A DNA stretch of 64,000 bases, from assembly GCA_029251525.1 (NCBI GenBank), contig JAQXDE010000035.1, positions 62,001 through 126,000 on the forward strand, given 5' to 3'. The position numbers were made by a program, and so were the translations under genes. Below are positions 9,147 to 17,677 of the stretch, piece after piece. Position 1 is the stretch's first letter. Each line of letters opens with the position of its first letter. A model generated the notes under the pieces. It did not search any database. It saw only the letters and a program-made list of their open reading frames with translations, and was not told where the DNA came from. The DNA comes from Saprospiraceae bacterium. Its GTDB lineage: Bacteria > Bacteroidota > Bacteroidia > Chitinophagales > Saprospiraceae.

Positions 9147-9908
9147 TCAATTAAGATTTGTTGAATACCCAAAAGTATTTAAAATTTCTTTACCCTTTTT
9201 GGAAAAAATAAAATCAGAAAACTTTAGAGCTAATCTTTCTTTTAGGGAATTATTATTTAGGCAGACGATACCTTGTTCAATTGGTGAGTAAATGGATTGG
9301 TCAATTTCTATCCATTTTCCTTTATCAACCATTTTAGGTGAAAGGACAACTGATTTTGAGGTGAACCCTAAATCAGCTACTTGAGAACTAATAAATTGAT
9401 TGACTTGAGCAATGCTCTCACCGTAAACTAGTTTGGAGTTTAAGCTTTTTAAAATTTCATAGTGATTCAGTACTTGAATTGAAGCATTTCCATATGGAGC
9501 AATTTTAGGGTTAGCAAGAGCGATATGCTTTATCTCGATATTTTCTAAAAGTTGCAAGGAGGGAATTATATCATTTTTAAGTGTCCACAAAACTAATTTT
9601 CCATGGGCATAAACTTTTGGTTTTTCTTTGGTTAATCCTTTTTTGTATAGATCATTTGGATATTTCATATTGGCAGAAACAAAAACATCGAAAGGAGCTC
9701 CTTCATTGATTTGAGCTGTTAATTTTCCAGAGGAACCAACAATTACTTCGCATTCAATTCCCTCTAGTCTGGTAAATTTTTTCACTAGTTCATTGATGGC
9801 AAAATGCATATTTGCAGAAGTGGCAATTCTTAATTTTGGGGAATTTTTATTTTCGCAAGAAAAAATTAAAAGGAGAAAACCGAAGAGTAACAATTTATTT
9901 TTTAACAC
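9147..9908 (-). CDS. modA: molybdate ABC transporter substrate-binding lipoprotein
   Basis: A periplasmic solute-binding protein for molybdate, lipid-anchored. It starts with GTG (no ATG is available before residue 34), has a hydrophobic segment LLLFGFLLLIFSC with the lipidated Cys near 18, then the ModA opening LRIATSANMHFAINELVKKF. Other ModA marks are IVGSSGKLTAQINEGAPFDVFVSANMKYP (about 55-85), where the Ser in GSSGK and the Ala-Asn stretch line the oxyanion site, and the later VYGESIAQVNQFISSQVADLGF. It is the first gene of the modABC unit, divergent from the molybdoenzyme genes, which fits supply of the metal for that enzyme. Confidence 0.92.
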   Translation of the reverse strand: MLKNKLLLFGFLLLIFSCENKNSPKLRIATSANMHFAINELVKKFTRLEGIECEVIVGSSGKLTAQINEGAPFDVFVSANMKYPNDLYKKGLTKEKPKVYAHGKLVLWTLKNDIIPSLQLLENIEIKHIALANPKIAPYGNASIQVLNHYEILKSLNSKLVYGESIAQVNQFISSQVADLGFTSKSVVLSPKMVDKGKWIEIDQSIYSPIEQGIVCLNNNSLKERLALKFSDFIFSKKGKEILNTFGYSTNLN

Positions 9909-10108
9909 TATGAGCCTATTTCATTCAAATAATCAAAAAACGAATATAAATGAATTATGATGGAAAAATAAAATTACTTCATTTAAGGTAAAACTATTTT
10001 ATTTTAATGGAGTTTTCTAGATAATGACTTCTAACAATGTCTTTTTTTCTATAAAAAAAGATACTTTTGAAGTACTTCTTCAAAAACTTTTTCCAAAATA
10101 TAAAAATC

Positions 10109-10582
10109 ATGGAATTAAAAATTAATGATAAAATTCAAAATGTAGATATCGAAGAAAACATGCCATTATTATGGGTGTTGCGTGATGAATTAAACATGAC
10201 AGGTACGAAATATGGTTGTGGAGTTTCTTCTTGTGGGTCTTGTACTGTTTTATTGGATGGAGTTGCAACAAGAACGTGTACCTTACCTGTTATTGCTGCA
10301 AAAGGTAAAGAAATTATAACCATCGAAGGAATAAGTGTAGAAGGGGAAATGTCTGAAATCCAACAAGCTTGGATTGAGCATCAGGTTCCTCAGTGTGGTT
10401 ATTGTCAGTCAGGAATGATCGTAGCTGCAGAAGCATTGTTGAATGAAATTCCAAATCCAACTGATGAAGATATTAACACGAGGATTACCAATATCTGTCG
10501 TTGCGGAACCTATAATAGAATTCGAGCAGCTATTCATACTGCTGCTAAAATGCGTACGGAGAAACAAAAACTCCTTGGATAA
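10109..10582 (+). CDS. 2Fe-2S subunit of a molybdenum hydroxylase (IorA-like)
   Basis: The small electron-transfer subunit of a xanthine-oxidase-family hydroxylase. Start chosen at 10109 (MELKINDK), because the longer frame from 10067 adds a Phe/Lys-rich leader with no family counterpart. The first, ferredoxin-like 2Fe-2S cluster is bound by GTKYGCGVSSCGSCTVLLDG and a later Cys (about residues 32-60). The second sits in the four-helix domain with QCGYCQSGM and NICRCGTYNRIRAAI. The 157-residue length matches isoquinoline 1-oxidoreductase alpha subunits. It lies 56 bases upstream of the large subunit. No FAD subunit gene is present, as in the isoquinoline oxidoreductase type. It lacks a Tat signal and would travel with its partner. 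Confidence 0.92.
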   Translation: MELKINDKIQNVDIEENMPLLWVLRDELNMTGTKYGCGVSSCGSCTVLLDGVATRTCTLPVIAAKGKEIITIEGISVEGEMSEIQQAWIEHQVPQCGYCQSGMIVAAEALLNEIPNPTDEDINTRITNICRCGTYNRIRAAIHTAAKMRTEKQKLLG

Positions 10583-10638
10583 TTGTTATTTACTAACAAT
10601 TTTAAACTTTTAATTTTTTAAACATAAAAAACATTAAA

Positions 10639-12885
10639 ATGGGAAAGTGGACACGTAGAGCCTTTATTGGAACTGGTGGATTAGCAGGAGTTGGATTGGT
10701 AGTTGGTATTGGTGGTAATATGTATCTGAATAAGGTAGCAAAGCAATACTCAGGAAAAGGAATGGGTGATGGAAATTCTATGAATGCTTGGATTAGAATT
10801 TCACCTGATAATAAAATAACTATTGCAGTTCCTCGATCTGAGATGGGGCAAGGAGTTTATACCTCTGTTCCAATGTTGGTGGCTGAGGAATTAGAGGTAG
10901 ATATGAAGAGTATTAATATAATTCAACCTCAACCAGAACCTGCTTATGCTAATACCTTATTGGTTAATCCTAACCCTAGGGATATTTATAGTAGTTTGAC
11001 TTTTATGGAAAAAATTGCGCACTTTCTTCCATTGGTTGCAACTGGGGGAAGTACAACTATTACAGATGGCTTCGATCATTTAAGAGCTGCTGGAGCGAGT
11101 GCAAGAGTAATGTTAATTATAGAGGCAGCTAAAAGGTGGAACGTACAAGAGGAAGACTGTTACGCTGAGAATTCCCACATCATAAATCGAAAAACAAAAG
11201 AGGAATTTACTTATGGTGAGTTAGCTGAAAGTGCTGGTAAAATTGAGTTAGCAGAAATTCCTAAGTTGAAAGATAAGAAAGATTGGAAAATCTTGGGTAA
11301 AAATGTTCAGAGGTTAGATATTCCTGAAAAGGTGAATGGAAAAGCTGAATTTGGCTTAGATGTTAGAATAGAAGGAATGTTATACGGTGCTATCAGACAT
11401 GCAACCTATCATGATGGAATAGTCTTGAGTGTCAGAAATCAAGTTGAGATTGAAAAGATGCCTGGAGTTAAAAATGTTTTGGTTTTGCCAAAAGGAGTTG
11501 GAGTAGTTGTCGTTGCGAATAATACTTGGCGAGCAAAAAATGCGATGCTTGCACTTGATTTAGAAGAATCAGGGGATAATACTCTCTCCTCTAAAAAGAT
11601 CAATGCACATGCAGAAGATGTGATTGCCAATAATATAATTGCCACTCCTTTGGATAAAGGAAATGCAACTGATGTTTTAGACAAAACTGGAAATATAATT
11701 GAAGGGAAATATGATGTGCCTTACTTAGCACATGCATGCATGGAACCTATTAATTGTACGGTTTTGGTAAAAGATGGAAAGGCAGAGATTTGGGCAGGGC
11801 ATCAAGGATCATCAATCATGCTAGATGGTGTGAATGCAGCCACTGGAATTGATAGAGATAATATCATTGTAAATATGAAATACCTCGGAGGAGGTTTTGG
11901 TCGTCGAGGAGAGATAGATATGATATTGCATGCAGGATTCGTGGCTAAGGAGATGGAGGGTACTCCAATTCAAATTGTTTATACTCGTGAGGAAGCAATG
12001 AGACATGAGATGTATCGACCATTTGTAAAAAGTCATTTTAGAGCTGCAATAAATGTCGATGGCGAAATTGAAGCTTGGGAAAATAAAATAGCATTACAAT
12101 CTGTAGGATATAGTTCTATTATGAGAATCAAACCTTCTCTTGCAAGTTCACCTTCTGAAGACTCCTCAACTACAGAGGGTGCAGCTAATTTACCTTACAC
12201 TATGGCAGCCGCAAAAGTTGCTTTTGGACAAATGGATTTACCAATTCAAGTTGGAAATTGGCGAAGTGTTGGAAGTTCCCAAAACGCATTTTTTACTGAA
12301 TCATTTATGGATGAATTGGCAAATGCTGCTGGACAGGATGCTTATATATTTAGGAAAAGTAAACTTCAGCATAAACCACGATTCCTAAAGGTTTTGGAAA
12401 AAGCGGCAGAAATTAGTAATTGGAGAACGCCTTTACCAGAAGGAAAATTTAGAGGAATGGCAATCCATGAATCATTTAGATCTATTGTTTGTCAAGTGGT
12501 AGAAATCACCAAAGTTGGGGAAAAGAAATTTAGTGTAGATAAGTATTATAACGTAATTGATTGTGGACAAGTAGTAAATCCTGATACGGTTGAGGCGCAA
12601 ATGCAAAGTGGGATTATGTATGGATTATCTGCCGCTCTTTATGGTCAAATTACCTTTAAGAATGGCGAGGTAGAGCAATATAATTTCCCTCAATATGAGG
12701 TAGTCAGAATGAATGTTGCACCTAATGTTCAAAATCATATCATGGATAATGATGAGTTTCCTGGGGGAGTAGGAGAACCTTCCACCCCACCTGCAGCTCC
12801 CGCTTTAGCGAATGCAATATTTTCAGCAACAGGTGAAAGAATTCGATCCTTGCCTCTTATGAAGCATGGTTATAGCTTTGTTTAG
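10639..12885 (+). CDS. molybdopterin-binding subunit of a xanthine dehydrogenase-family hydroxylase (IorB-like), Tat-exported
   Basis: The catalytic subunit, which hydroxylates an N-heterocycle or aldehyde at a Mo-cytosine-dinucleotide centre. The N-terminus carries a twin-arginine signal (WTRRAFIGTGG, then a Gly/Val-rich hydrophobic stretch), so the folded cofactor-loaded enzyme should reach the periplasm. Cofactor-binding regions include SEMGQGVYTSVPMLVAEEL (about 67-85), YLGGGFGRRGE (about 415) and the C-terminal FPGGVGEPSTPPAAPALANA, with the catalytic Glu in GEP. The 748 residues match IorB-type subunits. Electrons would leave through the adjacent 2Fe-2S subunit to an acceptor encoded elsewhere. 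No XdhC-type maturation gene is nearby. The actual substrate is not readable from sequence. Confidence 0.9.
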   Translation: MGKWTRRAFIGTGGLAGVGLVVGIGGNMYLNKVAKQYSGKGMGDGNSMNAWIRISPDNKITIAVPRSEMGQGVYTSVPMLVAEELEVDMKSINIIQPQPEPAYANTLLVNPNPRDIYSSLTFMEKIAHFLPLVATGGSTTITDGFDHLRAAGASARVMLIIEAAKRWNVQEEDCYAENSHIINRKTKEEFTYGELAESAGKIELAEIPKLKDKKDWKILGKNVQRLDIPEKVNGKAEFGLDVRIEGMLYGAIRHATYHDGIVLSVRNQVEIEKMPGVKNVLVLPKGVGVVVVANNTWRAKNAMLALDLEESGDNTLSSKKINAHAEDVIANNIIATPLDKGNATDVLDKTGNIIEGKYDVPYLAHACMEPINCTVLVKDGKAEIWAGHQGSSIMLDGVNAATGIDRDNIIVNMKYLGGGFGRRGEIDMILHAGFVAKEMEGTPIQIVYTREEAMRHEMYRPFVKSHFRAAINVDGEIEAWENKIALQSVGYSSIMRIKPSLASSPSEDSSTTEGAANLPYTMAAAKVAFGQMDLPIQVGNWRSVGSSQNAFFTESFMDELANAAGQDAYIFRKSKLQHKPRFLKVLEKAAEISNWRTPLPEGKFRGMAIHESFRSIVCQVVEITKVGEKKFSVDKYYNVIDCGQVVNPDTVEAQMQSGIMYGLSAALYGQITFKNGEVEQYNFPQYEVVRMNVAPNVQNHIMDNDEFPGGVGEPSTPPAAPALANAIFSATGERIRSLPLMKHGYSFV

Positions 12886-12967
12886 CTATAAATTTAAGTG
12901 TTGATATTTTACACTTGTCTATTTTAGATCTTTCTACGTCCTCATTTTTTTTAAGAAAAATTATTAA

Positions 12968-13225
12968 ATGATTCCAGATCCTAAATTATTATTACAACTC
13001 GTTTCCATGCGTATGCCTTTTGGGAAGTATGAAGGGAGGTTACTTTGCGATCTTCCAGTTTCATATTTGGAGTGGTTTAATAATAAAGGTTTCCCAAAAG
13101 GAAAATTGGGAATGTTGTTAGAGACTATGTTTGTAATTAAATCGAATGGGTTAGAAGATTTATTGAAGCCCCTTAGGACGAATCGCTTTCCTGAGAAAGG
13201 TCAGGAGAAAAAATTCAGAAATTGA
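12968..13225 (+). CDS. DUF3820 family protein
   Basis: An 85-residue cytoplasmic protein carrying the short DUF3820 signature: RMPFGKYEGRLLCDLPVSYLEWF near residues 14-36, then a Phe-Pro-Lys-Gly-Lys-Leu-Gly helix. Members are small proteins labelled 'putative quorum-sensing-regulated virulence factor' in some collections; that label has no mechanistic support that I know of, and related segments also occur beside exonuclease domains. It follows the molybdoenzyme by 82 bases but has no evident link to it. A strong hairpin 18 bases downstream ends the transcript. Confidence 0.8.
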   Translation: MIPDPKLLLQLVSMRMPFGKYEGRLLCDLPVSYLEWFNNKGFPKGKLGMLLETMFVIKSNGLEDLLKPLRTNRFPEKGQEKKFRN

Positions 13226-13243
13226 AATTATTTTAATAATAAG

Positions 13244-13282
13244 AAAAGACTATTAGCTGAACATTGCTAATAGTCTTTTTTT
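13244..13282. terminator. bidirectional Rho-independent terminator
   Basis: AAAAGACTATTAGC at 13244-13257 and GCTAATAGTCTTTT at 13266-13279 form a 14-base perfect stem with an eight-base loop. T-runs on both strands serve the DUF3820 gene from the left and the five-gene minus-strand run from the right. Confidence 0.9.
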
Positions 13283-13298
13283 ACCACGAGTTTAATTT

Positions 13299-13940
13299 TT
13301 ATTTACTTTTAGGCCGCAACAAGTTATATTTCTCAGCAGCTTTTCGATGCGAATGAATTAATTTTTCAAACTCAATCAAGGGTAAAGGAATACGGGTTTC
13401 CACAATATCAGTATCAATTGGTCGATAATTATCATCTGGAAAAGGAAAACTAACCTCTTCTCCATTAATGTCAATCATCTTCTTAACCTCTAAAAAATAC
13501 TGAGTGTGGCTATCCTTTTCAATATAGTGCACCACAATTGGCTCAAGATCCATAGGGTAAAAACCAATTTCTTCTAATGATTCCATAACCATTGTTCGAA
13601 GCATAAGAATAGCAGCTTTATTTTCAGTATATCCCTCTAGTAGCGTTTTTCGTTTTCGTTCATTTCGATAAATGAGTGCTTGAGTTTTTCTTGGAAACTT
13701 TAGTTTATCCAATGTCTTAAAAAGTGCATTTTCATAATCCATGTATTGCTCATAGATTTTTTCATCCGACCCTCCTGGTAATTTAAAATTAGTAACATCT
13801 CGAAAACGATCTCGATCTTTCAATGCTAAAATATTTGCATCACCATCAGTATCCTCAAAGCAAAAAATAATTCCAACATAATGGCTTTGCGGTGGTTCAG
13901 GCACTTCCGTCAATTTGAATAATTGATACTTCTCTATCAT
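13299..13940 (-). CDS. Nudix-like protein with an interrupted Nudix box
   Basis: A 213-residue cytoplasmic protein that I do not recognise with certainty. It opens with a strand pattern like a Nudix fold (YVGIIFCFEDTDGDANILALKD, then NFKLPGGSDEK near residues 53-63). A second half-motif, MVMESLEEIGF, appears near 117-127, ending like the family consensus REUXEEXGU but with Glu-Ser in place of Arg-Glu. In a normal Nudix box these halves are about 10-15 residues apart; here about 55 charged residues intervene. It is last in the minus-strand run, 46 bases after the hydroxylase gene. Hydrolysis of nucleoside diphosphate derivatives is a guess; it may be a non-catalytic or divergent member. Confidence 0.5.
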   Translation of the reverse strand: MIEKYQLFKLTEVPEPPQSHYVGIIFCFEDTDGDANILALKDRDRFRDVTNFKLPGGSDEKIYEQYMDYENALFKTLDKLKFPRKTQALIYRNERKRKTLLEGYTENKAAILMLRTMVMESLEEIGFYPMDLEPIVVHYIEKDSHTQYFLEVKKMIDINGEEVSFPFPDDNYRPIDTDIVETRIPLPLIEFEKLIHSHRKAAEKYNLLRPKSK

Positions 13941-13986
13941 AAAAATAAGATTGTTTTTTTTTAAGAGGTAAATAAATCACCCTTAA

Positions 13987-14805
13987 TTAATAATCAGTTT
14001 TAATGTCTTTGTTAAAAGGTAGTTTAATTTGATATTCTAAGTCGTTTGATTTAGAATTATCAACAACATCTAAACCATATTTTATTTTTGAAGGGTCATC
14101 GTATACAAATGTTCCAAAAATACGATCCCAAATAGAAAATATATTTCCGAAATTTGTATCAGTCCATGGACGCTCGAAATGATGGTGAAATTTATGCATA
14201 TTTGGGGTGATCAAAAGGTAGCTTAAAAATTTGTCAAAACCCTTTGGTAAATTTAAATTTGAATGAGACCAGTAAGTACATACAACTGTGGTAATTCTAT
14301 AAATCATATAAATTCCAAAAGGAATCCCACCTATTAAAATAGCTCCTAAAGCAAATATTTCTCGAAACATATAATCACCTGGATGATGTCTTGTTCCAGT
14401 CGTCACATCAACATGAGTATCACTGTGATGAACCATATGAAATCGCCACATAAATGATACTCGATGTAATAGATAATGGACAAGATATTGAGCGATCATA
14501 TCCAGAATCATGACTCCTAAAAGCACTTCAGTCCATAATGGAAGATCAACTATGTACAATAATCCAAAGTTATTACTACCTGCCCAAACAAAGATTCCAG
14601 CCGTTAGAACTCCGAAAAGAACATTTATAATAATAGTGGTCGTTAGTAAGACCAAATTTACTCTAGCATGTTTCCATTTCTCATAGGTGAATTTTGCAAG
14701 TGGAAAGGCACTCTCTAATATCCAAAAAATCCCCATACAAAAAACTATCCAGAGGAATTTTTGAGCACTTGATAACTCTTCAAAAAAAGTAATAATTTCA
14801 TGCAT
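13987..14805 (-). CDS. sterol desaturase / fatty acid hydroxylase superfamily protein
   Basis: An integral-membrane di-iron enzyme of the fatty acid hydroxylase superfamily, 272 residues. Four to five hydrophobic helices frame the His clusters HYLLHR (about 115), HMVHHSDTHVD (about 128), an HH in RHHPGDYMF, HSNLNLP, and HKFHHHFERPWTDTNFG near 206-222. These are the iron ligands that define the superfamily. Reactions include hydroxylation or desaturation of sterols, carotenoids, fatty acids and alkylglycerols; the substrate here is unknown. It is fourth in the minus-strand run that also carries a flavin monooxygenase and a symporter, 70 bases after the symporter gene. Confidence 0.9.
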   Translation of the reverse strand: MHEIITFFEELSSAQKFLWIVFCMGIFWILESAFPLAKFTYEKWKHARVNLVLLTTTIIINVLFGVLTAGIFVWAGSNNFGLLYIVDLPLWTEVLLGVMILDMIAQYLVHYLLHRVSFMWRFHMVHHSDTHVDVTTGTRHHPGDYMFREIFALGAILIGGIPFGIYMIYRITTVVCTYWSHSNLNLPKGFDKFLSYLLITPNMHKFHHHFERPWTDTNFGNIFSIWDRIFGTFVYDDPSKIKYGLDVVDNSKSNDLEYQIKLPFNKDIKTDY

Positions 14806-14875
14806 AGAATTGATTTTTATATTTGAGTAAAGTTAATACCTAAAGATAATTTTTTTTTCAAAAATTAATCTGATT

Positions 14876-16465
14876 TTAATGGAAGATTATATGTAAGAGA
14901 ATAAGTGAAAATAACAACCCCAGACCAATCTTTTGTACACTTTTTGATTCTTTTTGCAAATAAATAATATCATTTAATTTTTTAAATCCATTTTTCCAAC
15001 TACCTAAAGCTAGAATAGAAAAAGAAATCATAATAACCCAACCAGCTCTTACGAAATAATTCATTTTTGGAAAAAAACCTTCAAATAAAATAAATCCAAA
15101 ATCGAATCCTTTAAAAATTAAATGTAAGGGAATAGTTAATAAAAACGCAATAAGCGCTATTTTTTGATTTGGAACAACTAAAAATGCAGCAGAACAGATC
15201 AGTACAACAATCCCACAATTAATATAATATCGTAATTCATTTAAAGTATGTGTAAAGGCAGCTTCCGGATTTTCAAATTTTACATACAATAGAATAAAAC
15301 CCATTAATACTCCCGTCATTAAACTAAATAATATAGTTTTTCTACCGGCATTAACTACTTCTTGATCTGATGCATTTTTATTAATGTAGCCTTTGTAAAT
15401 ATCAATTGAAAAAAGTGTTGCTAAAGAATTAAAAGTCGAATCCACTGTACTCATTAACGAGGCAAAAAGTGCACATAGTATAATTCCTTTTATGCCTGTA
15501 GGAAAATATGTCTTGACTAAATAAGGGAACGCCAAATCGGGTTCTGTCAAAGGTGTACCATTTTCTTGCATGATTCCATAGAGGGCAATTCCAGGTATAA
15601 CAATCAAGGCAGCCATTATATATTTGATAATCCCACCCAGCATTAATCCTTTTTGAGCTTCTCGCAAACTTCTCGCTGCTAACGATCTTTGAATTACAGT
15701 TTGATTGGCACACCAATAGTTTATATTTAGAAGGAACAATCCAAAAATATGAATCCAAGGCAATTTATCATGATCAGAAGGCAAATGGAGATGCATTAAC
15801 TCAGGCGTTTTAATATATAGTTGAGACCATCCTCCTAAATGATAAACTGCCGTAAACATTACCATGAATCCGCCGAGCAAAAGTATGGTGAATTGAATAA
15901 TATCTGTTTTGACGACCGCAGCCAAACCGCCTAGATAAGTATAGATTGCGGAAAAAACACCTAGCCCAAATACCAAAAATGCAATTCGAATAATTCGATC
16001 CTCATGAATGAAACTTAGTTGCTCGGCAAAGACTAAATCTGCGGCATAGGCTCCCCAAAACAAAGCAGCACCCAAAGTGATGGTGGCAAATAACAATATA
16101 TTTGCTATAGAATAAAATAATGCAACCCGACGGCCTAATCGCTTTTGAATAAATTGGGTTATCGTTATTATTCCATCTTTTAAGTACATCGGAACAAAAA
16201 TAAATGCTGCCATTAGGATTCCCTGCACAGCATTGATTTCCAAACTCGCCTGTGCCAGACCGTACAAATATGCTGAACCCATCATCCCTAGAAATTGGTA
16301 ACCATTTATGTTTGTTGCAATTGTTGATAACGCAATTGAATACCATTTTAAATTTCGATTACTCAAAAAGTACTCTTCTGTTGTTACATTTTTTTCACTT
16401 CGGCCAGAAATTGCCACAACAAAAATAATTACAAAATAAGTTAAGACAATGGCTAAATCTATCAT
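14876..16465 (-). CDS. sodium/solute symporter (SSS family)
   Basis: A secondary transporter with about 13-14 hydrophobic helices over 529 residues, taking up a solute with sodium. SSS features include the N-terminal half with TTEEYFLSNRNLKWYSIALSTIATNINGYQFLG (residues 28-60), AVYTYLGGLAAVVKTDIIQFT-type sequence in helix 5 (here SAIYTYLGGLAAV), and SLMSTVDSTFNSLATLFSIDIYKGY near 340, the conserved helix-8 region with Na+-site Ser/Thr residues. It lies between the LLM monooxygenase and the fatty-acid-hydroxylase-like gene, so its solute may be the substrate of that set; sugar, sialate and sulfonate-like solutes are all possible. Confidence 0.9.
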   Translation of the reverse strand: MIDLAIVLTYFVIIFVVAISGRSEKNVTTEEYFLSNRNLKWYSIALSTIATNINGYQFLGMMGSAYLYGLAQASLEINAVQGILMAAFIFVPMYLKDGIITITQFIQKRLGRRVALFYSIANILLFATITLGAALFWGAYAADLVFAEQLSFIHEDRIIRIAFLVFGLGVFSAIYTYLGGLAAVVKTDIIQFTILLLGGFMVMFTAVYHLGGWSQLYIKTPELMHLHLPSDHDKLPWIHIFGLFLLNINYWCANQTVIQRSLAARSLREAQKGLMLGGIIKYIMAALIVIPGIALYGIMQENGTPLTEPDLAFPYLVKTYFPTGIKGIILCALFASLMSTVDSTFNSLATLFSIDIYKGYINKNASDQEVVNAGRKTILFSLMTGVLMGFILLYVKFENPEAAFTHTLNELRYYINCGIVVLICSAAFLVVPNQKIALIAFLLTIPLHLIFKGFDFGFILFEGFFPKMNYFVRAGWVIMISFSILALGSWKNGFKKLNDIIYLQKESKSVQKIGLGLLFSLILLHIIFH

Positions 16466-16507
16466 TAGAGGTTAATTAATTCTTGTTTCGTAAAAGTATT
16501 ATTAGTT

Positions 16508-17674
16508 TTATTTTCGTACTCCATTAGCCAAAGGTGTTATAGGAGCACTATTTGGAATTCTACCTTGCTCCTCTGGTAGTGATACTGTTTTTAAATGTGG
16601 TAAGACCATTTTAGCAAACAACTCGCATTCTTCTAGGTGAGGATAGCCAGAGAAGATGAATGATCTAATTCCCAAATCCATATATCTTTGAATTTTCTCC
16701 AAAATTTGCTCTGGTGTACCAACTAAGGCAGCTCCACAACCTGAACGAGCTCGACCTATGCCAGTCCATAACAACGGTTCTACAAATCCATCATCATCTG
16801 ACAAATCCCTCATTTCGGATTGACGAGAAACACCCAAAGATTTTGCATCCAAAGCTCTTTCTCTAATTTTTTTTCCATGGTCAATATTGCCATCCACTTT
16901 CGACATTAATTTTTTTGCAGCAGCTTTAGCCGCTTCTTCAGTTTCTCTGACTATTACATGAACCCGTAGTCCAAAGTCAACATTACGGTCATATTCGGCA
17001 GCTTTGGTTGACATGGTCGTCATTAATTCTTCTAGTTTTTTTTCCGTCTCTGGCCACATTAAATAAACATCACAATGTTCAGCACACAAGTCCACACCAG
17101 CAGGGGAATAGCCTCCAAAGTATAAAAGTGGTCCACCGTTTTGTTGATAAGGTTTAATAGGGGCTGTGGGTAATTTTATTTTATAAAAATCTCCAGAAAA
17201 ATCAATTTCATCTTGTGTCCATGCTTGCTTTAAGATTTGAATGACTTCTCTTGATCGTTGATATCTTTCAGCTGAACTTAAATCAGTTCCAGGTAAATTA
17301 GAGGAGATAATATTGATCGTCAATCGTCCTTTTAAAATGTGATCAAGTGTGGCGATTGCTCTTGCTAACATAGGAGGATGAACCTCTCCGCATCGAATCG
17401 CAGTCAACAAATTGATGTTTTGGGTCAAAGGAGCTACTGCTGAGGCAAATGTCATCGTATCTTGTCCAACTTGATAAGAAGATGGACAAAGAATATTTCT
17501 AAAGCCTAATTTATCAGCAGTTAATAGTATTTTTGAAGTATTATCCCAGTTGCTTTTGTGATCCATACTATGCGATCCCAGTATTTCATCATCACCATTG
17601 CAAATTGGCGCAAACCAGGAAACCTCAACCCCATCTATGTTTTTAGAACGAATATTAATTTTTGATTTCATCAT
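16508..17674 (-). CDS. LLM-class flavin-dependent monooxygenase (SsuD-like)
   Basis: A cytoplasmic FMNH2-dependent monooxygenase of the bacterial luciferase-like TIM-barrel family, 388 residues. It resembles alkanesulfonate monooxygenases: VSWFAPICNG near the start, LGFRNILCPSS, then LTAIRCGEVHPPMLARAIATLDHILKGRLTINIISSNLPG (about 95-135), ERYQRSREVIQILKQAW and the C-terminal ALVGTPEQILEKIQRYMDLGIRSFIFSGYPHLEE. No flavin reductase gene is adjacent. The aldo/keto reductase gene ends 3 bases upstream, so they are co-transcribed. Other LLM enzymes use nitriloacetate, long alkanes or pyrimidines, so sulfonate as substrate is only the best guess. Confidence 0.85.
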   Translation of the reverse strand: MMKSKINIRSKNIDGVEVSWFAPICNGDDEILGSHSMDHKSNWDNTSKILLTADKLGFRNILCPSSYQVGQDTMTFASAVAPLTQNINLLTAIRCGEVHPPMLARAIATLDHILKGRLTINIISSNLPGTDLSSAERYQRSREVIQILKQAWTQDEIDFSGDFYKIKLPTAPIKPYQQNGGPLLYFGGYSPAGVDLCAEHCDVYLMWPETEKKLEELMTTMSTKAAEYDRNVDFGLRVHVIVRETEEAAKAAAKKLMSKVDGNIDHGKKIRERALDAKSLGVSRQSEMRDLSDDDGFVEPLLWTGIGRARSGCGAALVGTPEQILEKIQRYMDLGIRSFIFSGYPHLEECELFAKMVLPHLKTVSLPEEQGRIPNSAPITPLANGVRK

Positions 17675-17677
17675 GTT

